From Acidobacteriota bacterium (GTDB taxonomy: Bacteria; Acidobacteriota; Thermoanaerobaculia; Multivoradales; SZUA-115), in NCBI GenBank assembly GCA_003231035.1, contig QIHU01000244.1, positions 1 through 25,856 of the forward strand: a stretch of 25,856 bases of DNA, read 5' to 3'. A program made the translations under genes and the position numbers. The notes beneath the pieces were generated by a model. That model was not told the DNA's origin. It worked only from the letters and a program-made list of their open reading frames with translations, and did no database searches. This document shows, in pieces, positions 15,312 through 22,220 of this stretch; the stretch's first letter is position 1; each line of letters starts with the position of its first letter.

Positions 15312-16997
15312 CTAAATCTCTCGGGCGTCGATCAAGCGCAAGACCGGCTCGCCGCCGCGATAGTCGTCGCGCTCGAGAAACCCTAGTGTCTCAAATCTAC
15401 CGGCCAGATGGTCAGCTCGATCGCCCCAACCCCAGCCGAGGAGGCGCAGGGGTGACCCGTCGTCACCGGACGCCATGGCGGAGAGATGGCCATTGCCAAA
15501 GAGACGCGGGGGTCCCTGAAGGTGCAGGGGGCCCACCAGGAGCATCGGCTGCGGGTTGCCTTGGCCGTGGGGCTCTAGAGCTCGTATGGCGCTGAGTAGG
15601 GAGCGATTGGCCTCGCGGGCGGTGATTTCCAGCTCGTATTCATAGCGCTTGCGCAGCAGTTCGGGTGGCCACCCCTCGGCCCCCGCTTGCCACCGCTGGC
15701 GGAGCTCTTCGAGTTGCTGGCGTTCGACGGTCATCCCGATAGCCTGCGCATGTCCACCGAAGCGGGGGTAGTCGTCCTTCCAGGTGGACAGGAATTGGTG
15801 GAGGTCGATTCCGGGAACGCTGCGCCCGGAGCCGGTGGCGCCCTCGCCGTCGAGGCTAAGGAGGATGGTTGGCCGGCAGAACTCCCGCGCCAGCCGGCCG
15901 GCGGCAATGCCGACCACTCCTCGGTGCCACCCTTCGCTCCACACCACGACGATCGAGGGCAGGCGGTCCCAGCCCTCAATCGTGGCTCTAGCCTCCTCCA
16001 CCACCTTGGCTTCCTCCTTCTGACGATCCCGGTTGGCTTGATCCAGTTCGGCGGCGAGAGCTTCCGCTTGCGACGGGTCGCTCGCCAAGAGCAGATCGAG
16101 CGCTCGGTCTGGACTTGCCAACCGGCCTGCCGCGTTGATCCGTGGTCCCAAGCGAAAACCGACGTCGGAGGCGGTGAGTGGGGGCTTGACGCCGGCCTTC
16201 TTGATCAGCGCTTTGAGGCCGAGAGAGCGAGTGTGGCCCAGTGCTTGGAGGCCGAGAGCGGCGATGACCCGATTCTCGTCGCGCAGCGGAACCATGTCCG
16301 CAATGGTGCCCAGGCAGGTGATGCGCAAGAGTTGGTGGATGGGCAGATCGCGGCCACAGGCGGTGGCGAAGGCCTGCGCTAGCTTAAAGGCCAGGCCGAC
16401 GCCGGCTAGGTCGGGGAAGGGATAGCTGCATCCCTCTTGGCGTGGATTGATCAGCAAAGCGCCGGGCGGTAGTGGGTCGCCGGGGATGTGGTGGTCGGTG
16501 ATCAAGACATCGATACCGGCCGCGGCCGCGCTTTTGACCGCCGCTGTCGAGGAGACGCCGCAGTCGACGGTCACGATCACCGAGGCCCCCACCTCTTGGG
16601 CGCGCTCGACGTGCACCGGCTGGAAACCATACCCTTCGCGCAATCGGTGCGGCAGAATCGGCTCCGCCCGCAGGCCACAAGCGCGCAAGACCCCTAACAA
16701 CAGGGCGGTCGCGGTGACCCCGTCGACGTCGTAGTCGCCCACGATGGCGACGGTTTCGCTTTGACCGCGTGCTTGGCTCAGCCGTTCGACCGCTTGCGGC
16801 AGGCCCGCCAACAGGTTGGGGTCGTGGAGCTGCTCCAGGGCTGGGTTGAGGAAGCGCTGGGCGGCGGCGGAGTCTTCCACTCCACGGCGAGCCAGTAGAG
16901 CGGGAAAAAAGGGCGGTCGGCCAGCACACTCTAGAGATGCGGCGGCTTCGGGAACCGGCGCGCAATGCCATTGGGCCGCGGGTGTGGAGAGGCTCAC
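15312..16997 (-). CDS. recJ: Single-stranded-DNA-specific exonuclease RecJ
   Basis: RecJ is a 5'-3' ssDNA exonuclease acting in recombination and mismatch repair. From the GTG at 16997 it is 561 residues. DHH-family metal motifs are present: DYDVDG (88-93), DCG (145-147), DHH (168-170) and GPRINAAGR (284-292), followed by the DHHA1 motif 'GGHAQAIG'. The GTG overlaps the accA TGA (GTGA), which sets the start. The frame stays open upstream within accA, but that extension is an Arg/Pro-rich artefact. A 65-bp gap to lptC/A is the largest within the downstream half of this run. Confidence 0.95.
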   Translation of the reverse strand: MSLSTPAAQWHCAPVPEAAASLECAGRPPFFPALLARRGVEDSAAAQRFLNPALEQLHDPNLLAGLPQAVERLSQARGQSETVAIVGDYDVDGVTATALLLGVLRACGLRAEPILPHRLREGYGFQPVHVERAQEVGASVIVTVDCGVSSTAAVKSAAAAGIDVLITDHHIPGDPLPPGALLINPRQEGCSYPFPDLAGVGLAFKLAQAFATACGRDLPIHQLLRITCLGTIADMVPLRDENRVIAALGLQALGHTRSLGLKALIKKAGVKPPLTASDVGFRLGPRINAAGRLASPDRALDLLLASDPSQAEALAAELDQANRDRQKEEAKVVEEARATIEGWDRLPSIVVVWSEGWHRGVVGIAAGRLAREFCRPTILLSLDGEGATGSGRSVPGIDLHQFLSTWKDDYPRFGGHAQAIGMTVERQQLEELRQRWQAGAEGWPPELLRKRYEYELEITAREANRSLLSAIRALEPHGQGNPQPMLLVGPLHLQGPPRLFGNGHLSAMASGDDGSPLRLLGWGWGDRADHLAGRFETLGFLERDDYRGGEPVLRLIDAREI

Positions 16998-17947
16998 TTC
17001 TCCTCGTAAGCACCGAGGGCGCGGAACTTGGCGTAGCGCTGAGCGAGCAGGGATTCGATCTCGAGCGGGGCCAGGTCGTTCAGACTCTTCTCGATTACTT
17101 CGCCGACCCGTTGGCAGGTCACTTCGGGGTCGCTGTGCGCGCCGCCGAGGGGTTCGGGGATCACCGAGTCGACCACGCCTAGTTGGATCAGGTCCGGCGC
17201 GGTCAAGCGCAAGGCTTCGGCCGCTTCCGCCTTGCGACTTTGGTCTTTCCACAGGATCGCGGCGCACCCTTCGGGAGAGATCACCGAGTAGGTGGAGTAC
17301 TCCAGGATGTAGACGCGATCGCCGATCCCCAGAGCCAAGGCTCCCCCGCTGCCGCCCTCGCCGGTGATGGTGACGACGATCGGAACGCGCAGGGAGGCCA
17401 TCTCGATCAGGTTGCGGGCGATCGCTTCCGCCTGGCCACGCTCTTCGGCGCCGATACCGGGGTAGGCGCCGGGGGTGTCGATGAAAGTGAGGACCGGGCG
17501 CGAAAACTTCTCGGCCAGTTTCATCACTCGCAGCGCCTTGCGATAACCCTCGGGGCGAGGCTGGCCGAAGTTGCGGTGGATGCGGGATTTGGTGGTGCGA
17601 CCCTTTTGGTGGCCGACCACGGCGACCGACTGGCCGCGGAAGGTGGCGAAGCCGGCAACGATGGCGGGATCGTCGCCAAAGCGGCGATCGCCGTGGATCT
17701 CGACCCAGTCTTCCATCAGGTGATCGATGTAGTCGAGGACGTAGGGCCTACCGGCATGGCGGGCGACCAGGGTCTTCTGCCAGCGGTTGAGGCTGCCGTA
17801 GACCTCGGCGGTCTGTTTGGCCAGCGCGACGCGCAGTTTCTCGAGTTCTTTGGCGTGGTCGCTACCCTCCGGGTAGCCCTCCAGTTCCTCGATGCGCCGG
17901 CGCAGTTCGATCAATGGTTCTTCGAAGGCGTTGTCAGCTAGGACCAT
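16994..17947 (-). CDS. accA: Acetyl-CoA carboxylase carboxyltransferase subunit alpha
   Basis: AccA is half of the carboxyltransferase that makes malonyl-CoA for fatty-acid synthesis. The protein is 317 residues from the ATG at 17947, matching the ~319 usual. The N-terminal coiled region ('FEEPLIELRRRIEELEG') is followed by 'GDRRFGDDPAIVAGFA' and the hallmark 'FIDTPGAYPGIGAEERGQAE'. 'GEGGSGGALALGIGDRVYILE' and 'YSVISPEGCAAILWKD' come next. An in-frame start 12 codons upstream gives residues unlike the family. It is the first gene of the ~15-kb run. A weak promoter-like TTGACG-16-TAGGTT ends 8 nt before the ATG. Confidence 0.96.
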   Translation of the reverse strand: MVLADNAFEEPLIELRRRIEELEGYPEGSDHAKELEKLRVALAKQTAEVYGSLNRWQKTLVARHAGRPYVLDYIDHLMEDWVEIHGDRRFGDDPAIVAGFATFRGQSVAVVGHQKGRTTKSRIHRNFGQPRPEGYRKALRVMKLAEKFSRPVLTFIDTPGAYPGIGAEERGQAEAIARNLIEMASLRVPIVVTITGEGGSGGALALGIGDRVYILEYSTYSVISPEGCAAILWKDQSRKAEAAEALRLTAPDLIQLGVVDSVIPEPLGGAHSDPEVTCQRVGEVIEKSLNDLAPLEIESLLAQRYAKFRALGAYEEK

Positions 17948-17955
17948 ACTGCGGG

Positions 17956-17983
17956 AACCTAACACCAAAGGGGGGGGCGTCAA
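17956..17983 (-). promoter_or_regulatory. Weak putative accA promoter (leaderless)
   Basis: -35 TTGACG (17983-17978), 16-nt spacer containing a run of eight C, -10 TAGGTT (17961-17956; 3 of 6 matches), then 8 nt to the ATG. The -10 is poor. I list it because the geometry repeats that of the other first genes. Confidence 0.3.
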
Positions 17984-18190
17984 AGGGCTTCGTCGGCCCG
18001 GTTGGAGACCCAGGGCGCCGGCTGGGCTGGATGGGTGCCCTACGCGTCGGCTCCGCGCGGGCGCCCGCGGAACTCGGGCCTGCGGCCCTCAGACAATCAC
18101 GGGCGCTCGTCCGCTAGGAGCCGATCCGTGCACTCCGCAAGCCCGTGCCAGCCGGCTTTACGGGTCTCCAACCGGGCCGACGAAGCCCTT
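17983..18190. repeat. Inverted-repeat element between accA and priA (MITE- or REP-like)
   Basis: A 29-bp perfect inverted repeat (17983-18011 and 18162-18190) flanks a core of about 150 bp. After a 5-bp mismatch the arms resume pairing over GCCGGCTGG (left, from 18017) and its complement, extending each arm to about 43 bp. The core holds more GC-rich dyads and no credible gene. Long terminal inverted repeats around a short non-coding core suggest a non-autonomous mobile element or a large palindromic repeat unit. No target-site duplication is obvious by eye. Confidence 0.65.
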
Positions 18191-18385
18191 CTCCTTGAGA
18201 CGGGGGTGGGGGCCTCGCGTCTCGCTGCGCTCGACTCTCGGCACGATCCGGCTGCACAGGCTCTGGCGATTCGCGTCTCGCGGACAACGGGCGCTTAGTG
18301 AAGCGCGTGAGCCGCCAGGCGAACCCGGCCGTTTAGGCCGGCCTCGTGAGGGGTGAAAGACGAAAAATGACATTTTTTCGGCTGA
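18191..18385. other. Non-coding GC-rich stretch between repeat elements
   Basis: No supportable gene. A - strand open frame here translates to low-complexity sequence of the kind produced by non-coding repeats ('PRVERSETRGP'). It contains a GC hairpin, CCGGCC-GTTTA-GGCCGG (18325-18341), and an AT-rich near-palindrome around 18361-18380 (GAAAAATG-A-CATTTTTTC). Confidence 0.5.
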
Positions 18386-18475
18386 GGGGACCTTCGAGAA
18401 AGGTCCCCATAAACAAAGGGCGGGGGTGTGGGTGGGCGTCTGAGGGGTCCTTCGCGAAAGGACCCCAAAAAAAGA
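18382..18475. repeat. Two tandem homologous hairpins with a compensatory stem change
   Basis: Unit 1 has stem GGGGACCTT/AAGGTCCCC at 18386-18394 and 18400-18408 with loop CGAGA. Unit 2 has GGGGTCCTT/AAGGACCCC at 18444-18452 and 18458-18466 with loop CGCGA. The units are 58 bp apart and share the preceding CTGA and a following A-rich, G-rich tail. The A-T pair in stem 1 is T-A in stem 2, so pairing is kept despite the change. Neither orientation has a U-tract after the stem, so ordinary intrinsic termination is not indicated. Confidence 0.7.
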
Positions 18476-18490
18476 AGGGTGGGGGGTAGG

Positions 18491-18506
18491 GCGGTCGGTA
18501 GACCGC
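18491..18506 (-). other. Hairpin directly after the priA stop codon
   Basis: GCGGTC and GACCGC arms with a 4-nt loop begin 1 nt after the priA TAG. No U-tract follows on the - strand. It may act in 3'-end protection or factor-assisted termination, together with the two hairpins just beyond. Confidence 0.4.
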
Positions 18507-18507
18507 A

Positions 18508-20943
18508 CTACAGGAGGTGGTAGGGGTCCACGTCTATGGTGAGGTCGTAGCTGGGCTTTTTCGGGACTACCGCTTTGATCAGCTGGTGGAGTTTCTTGCC
18601 GGAGGTTCCTCGGAGGAGGAGTTGGAAGCGCCAGCGGTTTCTTAGCTTTTCTAGGGGGGCGGGGGCAGGGCCGGTGATTCTTAGGGATTGGGACAGGGGG
18701 TGCTTTAGGAGGTCTTGGGCTAGTTGGCGCATTCTTCCTTCGGCTCTGTCGCGCTTGGGGTCTTGGATGAGGATCTGCACCATGCGGCTGTAGGGGGGGT
18801 AGTGGAAGGCTTGACGGAAGCGCATTTCCTGTCGCGCGAAGGCTTGGTCGTCGTGGTTCAGGGCGGCTTGGATGGCGTAGTGGTCGGGGTGGTAGGTCTG
18901 GATGACGACGCGGCCGGGGCGCTGGCCTCTGCCGGCTCTGCCGGCGAGTTGGGTGAGGAGGTTGTAGGTCTTCTCCACTGCCCTGAAGTCAGGGAAACCT
19001 AGGTAGGTGTCGGCGGCTAGGACGGCGGTCAGGGCTACTTTGGGGAAGTGGTGGCCCTTGGAGACCATTTGGGTGCCGACTAGGATGTCGATCTTCTCTT
19101 GGCCGAAGCTCTCTAGGACGGCGGCGGCGCCGCCGGGGCGGCGGACGGTGTCGCGATCCAGGACGGCGACTTTGGCCTGCGGGAAGAGGTCGCGGACCTG
19201 TTCTTCCACCCGCTCGGTGCCCGCGCCGATGGGCTCCAAGGCGCTTTCGCCGCAGGCGTGGCAGGTTTGGGGGACCGGCCTGGTGGAGCCGCAGTAGTGG
19301 CAGATCAGGCAGCTCTGGCGGCGGTGGAAGGTTCTGGGGAGGCCGCAGGCGTCGCACTTTTGATCTTCGCCGCAGGCTCGGCAGAGGAGGATGGGCGAGT
19401 AGCCTCGGCGGTTTCTGAGCAGGATGACTTGGTCCTTGGCCTCTAGAGCTCGCGTGACCTCGTGGTGGAGCCGTTCGGAGAAGGTGATATCTCCCGGTTT
19501 ACGGCTCGCCTTGGGCTCTTTTCGCAGGTCGACGAGGATACCTTCGGGCAGACTCCCCTGCCCCGCTCTCTGGGTCAGCTCCAGCCGGGTCAGTCGCCCT
19601 CGCTGAACGTTGAGGCGGCTCTCTAGGCTGGGGGTGGCGGAGACAAGGACGGTGACGGCGCGACTGTCGCGGCCGCGGACCAGGGCGAGGTCGCGGCCGT
19701 TGTAGTGCGGGGTGATGTCTTGCTTGTAGGAGGAATCTTGCTCTTCGTCGACCACTAGCAAACCGAGGTCTTGGATCGGAGCGAAGAGGGCCGAGCGGGG
19801 GCCGAGGACGACGCGGGCGCTGCCCTGGCGCAGCCGCTCCCACTCTTGGTGGCGCTCGTTGGCGCTCAGTGCCGAGTGCAGGATGGCCAGTCGGTCGCCG
19901 AAACGGTGACGCGCCTGTTGCGCTAGGGCGGGCACCAGGGCGATTTCGGGGACGAGGAGGATCGAGGAGCGCCCCAGGGCCAGGGCGTGCGAGGCGGCGC
20001 GGAGGTAGACCTCGGTTTTGCCGGAACCGGTCATGCCAGCGAGTAGGAAACCGGCGGCGGGGCCCTCTTTCTCCCTTGCCTGGTCGAGGGCTTGCTCAAT
20101 CGCGTCGATCGCCGTTTGTTGGTCGGGACGCGGGACGATCTTGGGAGGTTGGGATGAACTGGAGAGCCGGTGGCGGCCGAGGTCGATCTGTTCGATTTGG
20201 GTGAAGGTGCGCAGAAGATGGAGCTTGACCAGCCGGCGAACCACCGTCGGCGTACAGCCCACCGCGGTGGCGACGCCCTCGACCGAGTCGGGGCGGCCGA
20301 GAGCGGCTAGATACTCGATCACCGCGCGCCCCTTGGCGGAGCGCCCCACCTTCTCCAGCGTCTCCTTGAGCAGAGCGCCGGGGGGCAGCTCGACTGCGTT
20401 CGTGTAGCGGGCGCCCCGACGCTGGCGCTCTCCGACCACCGCCCTGCCCTCCTCAGCCAGCCGATCGAGCAGGGCGGCGAGGTCGGGCAGACCGGTGGCG
20501 CGCTGGAGTTCGGCCACCTTGACCCGGCCGTGAGAACGTAGGTACTCGATGACCTGACTCTCTTGGGTGGAGCGCGCCGGAGCCAGGGCCCCGGCGTCGG
20601 TCAACCAGACTTTGCGCGCCCCCCAGGGCGGCAGGTGGGAAGGCAGGATTGAGCGCAACACCTCGCCGAGCGGAGCCAGGTAGTAGTTGGCGGCGAAACG
20701 GGCGAGCTGCATGAGATCGGGAGTGACCACCGGTTCCCGGTCGACCACCTCGTCGAGATCGCGAACTCGAATGTTTGCCGGAGCCTCACTCGGTTGGTCG
20801 ACGATGACCCCGATCACCCGCTGCTTGCCAACCCGCACCCGGGCCCGTGAGCCGATCGCGACTAGCGACTCGAAGGGGGCGGGAACGCTGTAGAGAAGCG
20901 GCTCCGGCAGGGGTAACGGGACGGCGACGGAGACGTAGGACAA
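18508..20943 (-). CDS. priA: Primosomal protein N' (replication restart helicase PriA)
   Basis: PriA recognises stalled forks and reloads the replicative helicase. The 811-residue protein has an N-terminal 3'-BD ('VAVPLPLPEPLLYSVP'), a winged-helix region (about 115-250), and Walker A GMTGSGKT (303-310). The zinc-binding cysteines are complete: Cys521, 524, 530, 533, 548, 551, 561 and 564. Helicase motifs V-VI include 'DILVGTQMVSKGHHFPKV' and 'QLAGRAGRGQRPGRVVIQT'. Motif II reads DEEQ (399-402) where many PriA proteins have DEEH. The apparent start is TTG at 20943, with no Shine-Dalgarno sequence. The 3' third (towards 18508) uses CTA, AGA and CAA codons more than the 5' part or neighbouring genes. 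Confidence 0.95.
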   Translation of the reverse strand: MSYVSVAVPLPLPEPLLYSVPAPFESLVAIGSRARVRVGKQRVIGVIVDQPSEAPANIRVRDLDEVVDREPVVTPDLMQLARFAANYYLAPLGEVLRSILPSHLPPWGARKVWLTDAGALAPARSTQESQVIEYLRSHGRVKVAELQRATGLPDLAALLDRLAEEGRAVVGERQRRGARYTNAVELPPGALLKETLEKVGRSAKGRAVIEYLAALGRPDSVEGVATAVGCTPTVVRRLVKLHLLRTFTQIEQIDLGRHRLSSSSQPPKIVPRPDQQTAIDAIEQALDQAREKEGPAAGFLLAGMTGSGKTEVYLRAASHALALGRSSILLVPEIALVPALAQQARHRFGDRLAILHSALSANERHQEWERLRQGSARVVLGPRSALFAPIQDLGLLVVDEEQDSSYKQDITPHYNGRDLALVRGRDSRAVTVLVSATPSLESRLNVQRGRLTRLELTQRAGQGSLPEGILVDLRKEPKASRKPGDITFSERLHHEVTRALEAKDQVILLRNRRGYSPILLCRACGEDQKCDACGLPRTFHRRQSCLICHYCGSTRPVPQTCHACGESALEPIGAGTERVEEQVRDLFPQAKVAVLDRDTVRRPGGAAAVLESFGQEKIDILVGTQMVSKGHHFPKVALTAVLAADTYLGFPDFRAVEKTYNLLTQLAGRAGRGQRPGRVVIQTYHPDHYAIQAALNHDDQAFARQEMRFRQAFHYPPYSRMVQILIQDPKRDRAEGRMRQLAQDLLKHPLSQSLRITGPAPAPLEKLRNRWRFQLLLRGTSGKKLHQLIKAVVPKKPSYDLTIDVDPYHLL

Positions 20944-20958
20944 GGGAAAGGGGGGCGC

Positions 20959-21246
20959 TCAGCTGGCGGAGGAGGGCGCAGCCTGGGCTTGGCAGTGTTC
21001 ACCGCAGTAGGTCTGTCCGCGATCGAGAATCGCCCGCTCTTGCGGCACGTGCACGCCGCACTGGGCGCAGCGCACCAGTTTGCCGGTCACCTCTTCGGGC
21101 ACGGTCACCTCTTCGGCCGGCTTGCCGTCGACCTTGCCAGAGTGCGATGGCCGTTGACTGGCTTCACTACTGATCTGCCGTGCCACCGAACGGAAGCTAT
21201 GCCACAGGAGGACGAAGGCGCCGAGAAGAACGAGAAAGCGTCCCAT
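20959..21246 (-). CDS. Small PP0621-like membrane-anchored zinc-ribbon protein
   Basis: A 95-residue protein with an N-terminal hydrophobic helix (about 3-16). A polar linker follows, then a C-terminal zinc-ribbon-like motif, Cys60-x2-Cys63 ... Cys81-x3-Cys85 (LVRCAQCGVHVPQERAILD, then YCGEHC). This arrangement (membrane helix, then 'CxxCGVHVP...YCxxxC') resembles the PP0621 family of small proteins of unknown function. It lies 15 nt upstream of priA and is probably co-transcribed with it. A TATATC hexamer at 21277-21272 on the - strand could be a -10 box, but no good -35 is seen. Function unknown. Confidence 0.75.
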   Translation of the reverse strand: MGRFLVLLGAFVLLWHSFRSVARQISSEASQRPSHSGKVDGKPAEEVTVPEEVTGKLVRCAQCGVHVPQERAILDRGQTYCGEHCQAQAAPSSAS

Positions 21247-21311
21247 CCTGGCTAGCTCGTTTCTAGCCGGTGATATAGGTGGAGTGCGCGATTTTGACTC
21301 ATCACGGGTTG

Positions 21312-22079
21312 CTAGTTAGCACCGTCGTCGCTTTCGTCGTCCACCGTCTCGGGCACGATGCGCTCGGCGGACCAGCCGATCATTCCCGGTCCGCCGGCCG
21401 AAAGATCGTTCGGGTTCCAGATGCCGCTAGCGCGACCGCTGGCGGAGTCGACCGTTCCCAAGTAGATTCCCGCAATTCCACCATCCTCGTCGACCCGTTC
21501 TAAGTTGAGCTGACCGCCGGCGTAGGTGCCGCGCAGAGATCCGGAAGGCCCCTCCTCGCTGCCTTCCCCGATACGGAAGGAACCCGCGACCAGGGTGCCG
21601 TTGAGCTGCAGCTCGAATACCGCCTCGGTGACCGGCGAGCCGAGGCTCACCCGCCACTGGCCGGTGACCGGGTCGTTGGGGTTCCCGCCGAGCAAGATCG
21701 CTCGCACCTGGCGCTCCAGCGCTTCGATGCGACGTTTGCGGCTGAACAGATCCCGCCGGGCTTGTTGGGCCTGACGGCTGGCGTACTCGGCGGCCACCGA
21801 GGCGGCATCGGTCGAGGTGCGCAGCCGTTCTAGCTCGGCCAGCGGGGTTTTCAATTGCCCATCGAGGGCCGAATCAAGATCCTGCCAGGCGCTCTCGGCG
21901 AAAACAAAGGCTTCCGTTTGCAATAGCCGCTCGTTCAGGTAGCGCTCCTGGGCCTCCTTCGCCAGTTGCCTCTCGGTGGCGAGCAACGCTTGCAGGGTAT
22001 CCAGCCGAGGCTCGGCCGCCGTTGTGAGAGAGGGAAGGAGGGCAAAGAGGCTGAGCACGAAGGCCAGTGAACGAGTCAT
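21312..22079 (-). CDS. Secreted coiled-coil protein of unknown function with a C-terminal beta domain
   Basis: I do not recognise a named family. The 255-residue product has a signal peptide (Arg3, hydrophobic 5-18, cleavage likely after TTAA at about 22). A long charged helical region (about 25-130, coiled-coil-like, Gln/Glu/Arg/Leu rich) follows. The C-terminal part (about 137-225) looks like a small beta-barrel: 'VTGQWRVSLGSPVTEAVFEL', 'LNGTLVAGSFRIGEG', 'GSLRGTYAGGQLNLERVDED'. The strand pattern resembles lipocalin-like or 'GTWR...LDGTLVSGTYR' domains, but no ligand residues can be assigned. An extended -10 (TGGTACTAT) ends 6 nt before the ATG. It precedes the PP0621-like gene by 65 bp. 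Periplasmic or outer-membrane-associated location is inferred. Confidence 0.75.
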   Translation of the reverse strand: MTRSLAFVLSLFALLPSLTTAAEPRLDTLQALLATERQLAKEAQERYLNERLLQTEAFVFAESAWQDLDSALDGQLKTPLAELERLRTSTDAASVAAEYASRQAQQARRDLFSRKRRIEALERQVRAILLGGNPNDPVTGQWRVSLGSPVTEAVFELQLNGTLVAGSFRIGEGSEEGPSGSLRGTYAGGQLNLERVDEDGGIAGIYLGTVDSASGRASGIWNPNDLSAGGPGMIGWSAERIVPETVDDESDDGAN

Positions 22080-22085
22080 GGCGCA

Positions 22086-22094
22086 ATAGTACCA
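22086..22094 (-). promoter_or_regulatory. Extended -10 promoter of the secreted coiled-coil gene (leaderless)
   Basis: TGGTACTAT on the - strand combines a TGn extension with a -10 hexamer (TACTAT, 5 of 6 matches). It ends 6 nt before the ATG at 22079. No clear -35 is visible, which is normal for extended -10 promoters. Confidence 0.5.
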
Positions 22095-22128
22095 AGCATT
22101 GCAGTCCGCGAGGTCTAGAAGTGAGCAG

Positions 22129-22157
22129 ACACAACAAAGGCCACCCGAAGGTGGCCT
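22129..22157 (-). terminator. Intrinsic terminator downstream of carD
   Basis: On the - strand an 8-bp perfect stem, AGGCCACC/GGTGGCCT, closed by a stable TTCG tetraloop, is followed by a T-rich tail (TTTGTTGTGT). It lies 56 nt after the carD stop and separates carD from the secreted coiled-coil gene. Confidence 0.85.
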
Positions 22158-22178
22158 CGACGGGTGCTAGGCCAGCCC

Positions 22179-22220
22179 CCCGGAATCACCTGCCCGGAAT
22201 CACTTGCCCGGAATCAGCTA
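22179..22220. repeat. Three tandem 14-bp repeats over the carD stop codon
   Basis: Three consecutive copies of a CCCGGAATCA-core 14-mer (22179-22192, 22193-22206, 22207-22220; the last diverges in its final 4 bases). The carD TGA (22216-22214) lies inside the third copy, so copy-number changes could move the 3' end of the gene. Confidence 0.8.

Noticed and set aside
16997..17267. 90-codon upstream extension of recJ
   Set aside because: It overlaps accA, is Arg/Pro-rich with no RecJ similarity, and the GTG in a GTGA junction at 16997 is a better start.
18386..18466. The two priA-downstream hairpins as ordinary intrinsic terminators
   Set aside because: On the - strand no T-run follows either stem; the A-rich tails lie on the wrong side for termination of priA, and no + strand gene needs one.
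18158..18508. 116-codon - strand open frame after priA
   Set aside because: Its translation is low-complexity and covers one arm of the inverted repeat and both hairpins, so it is a by-product of non-coding repeats.
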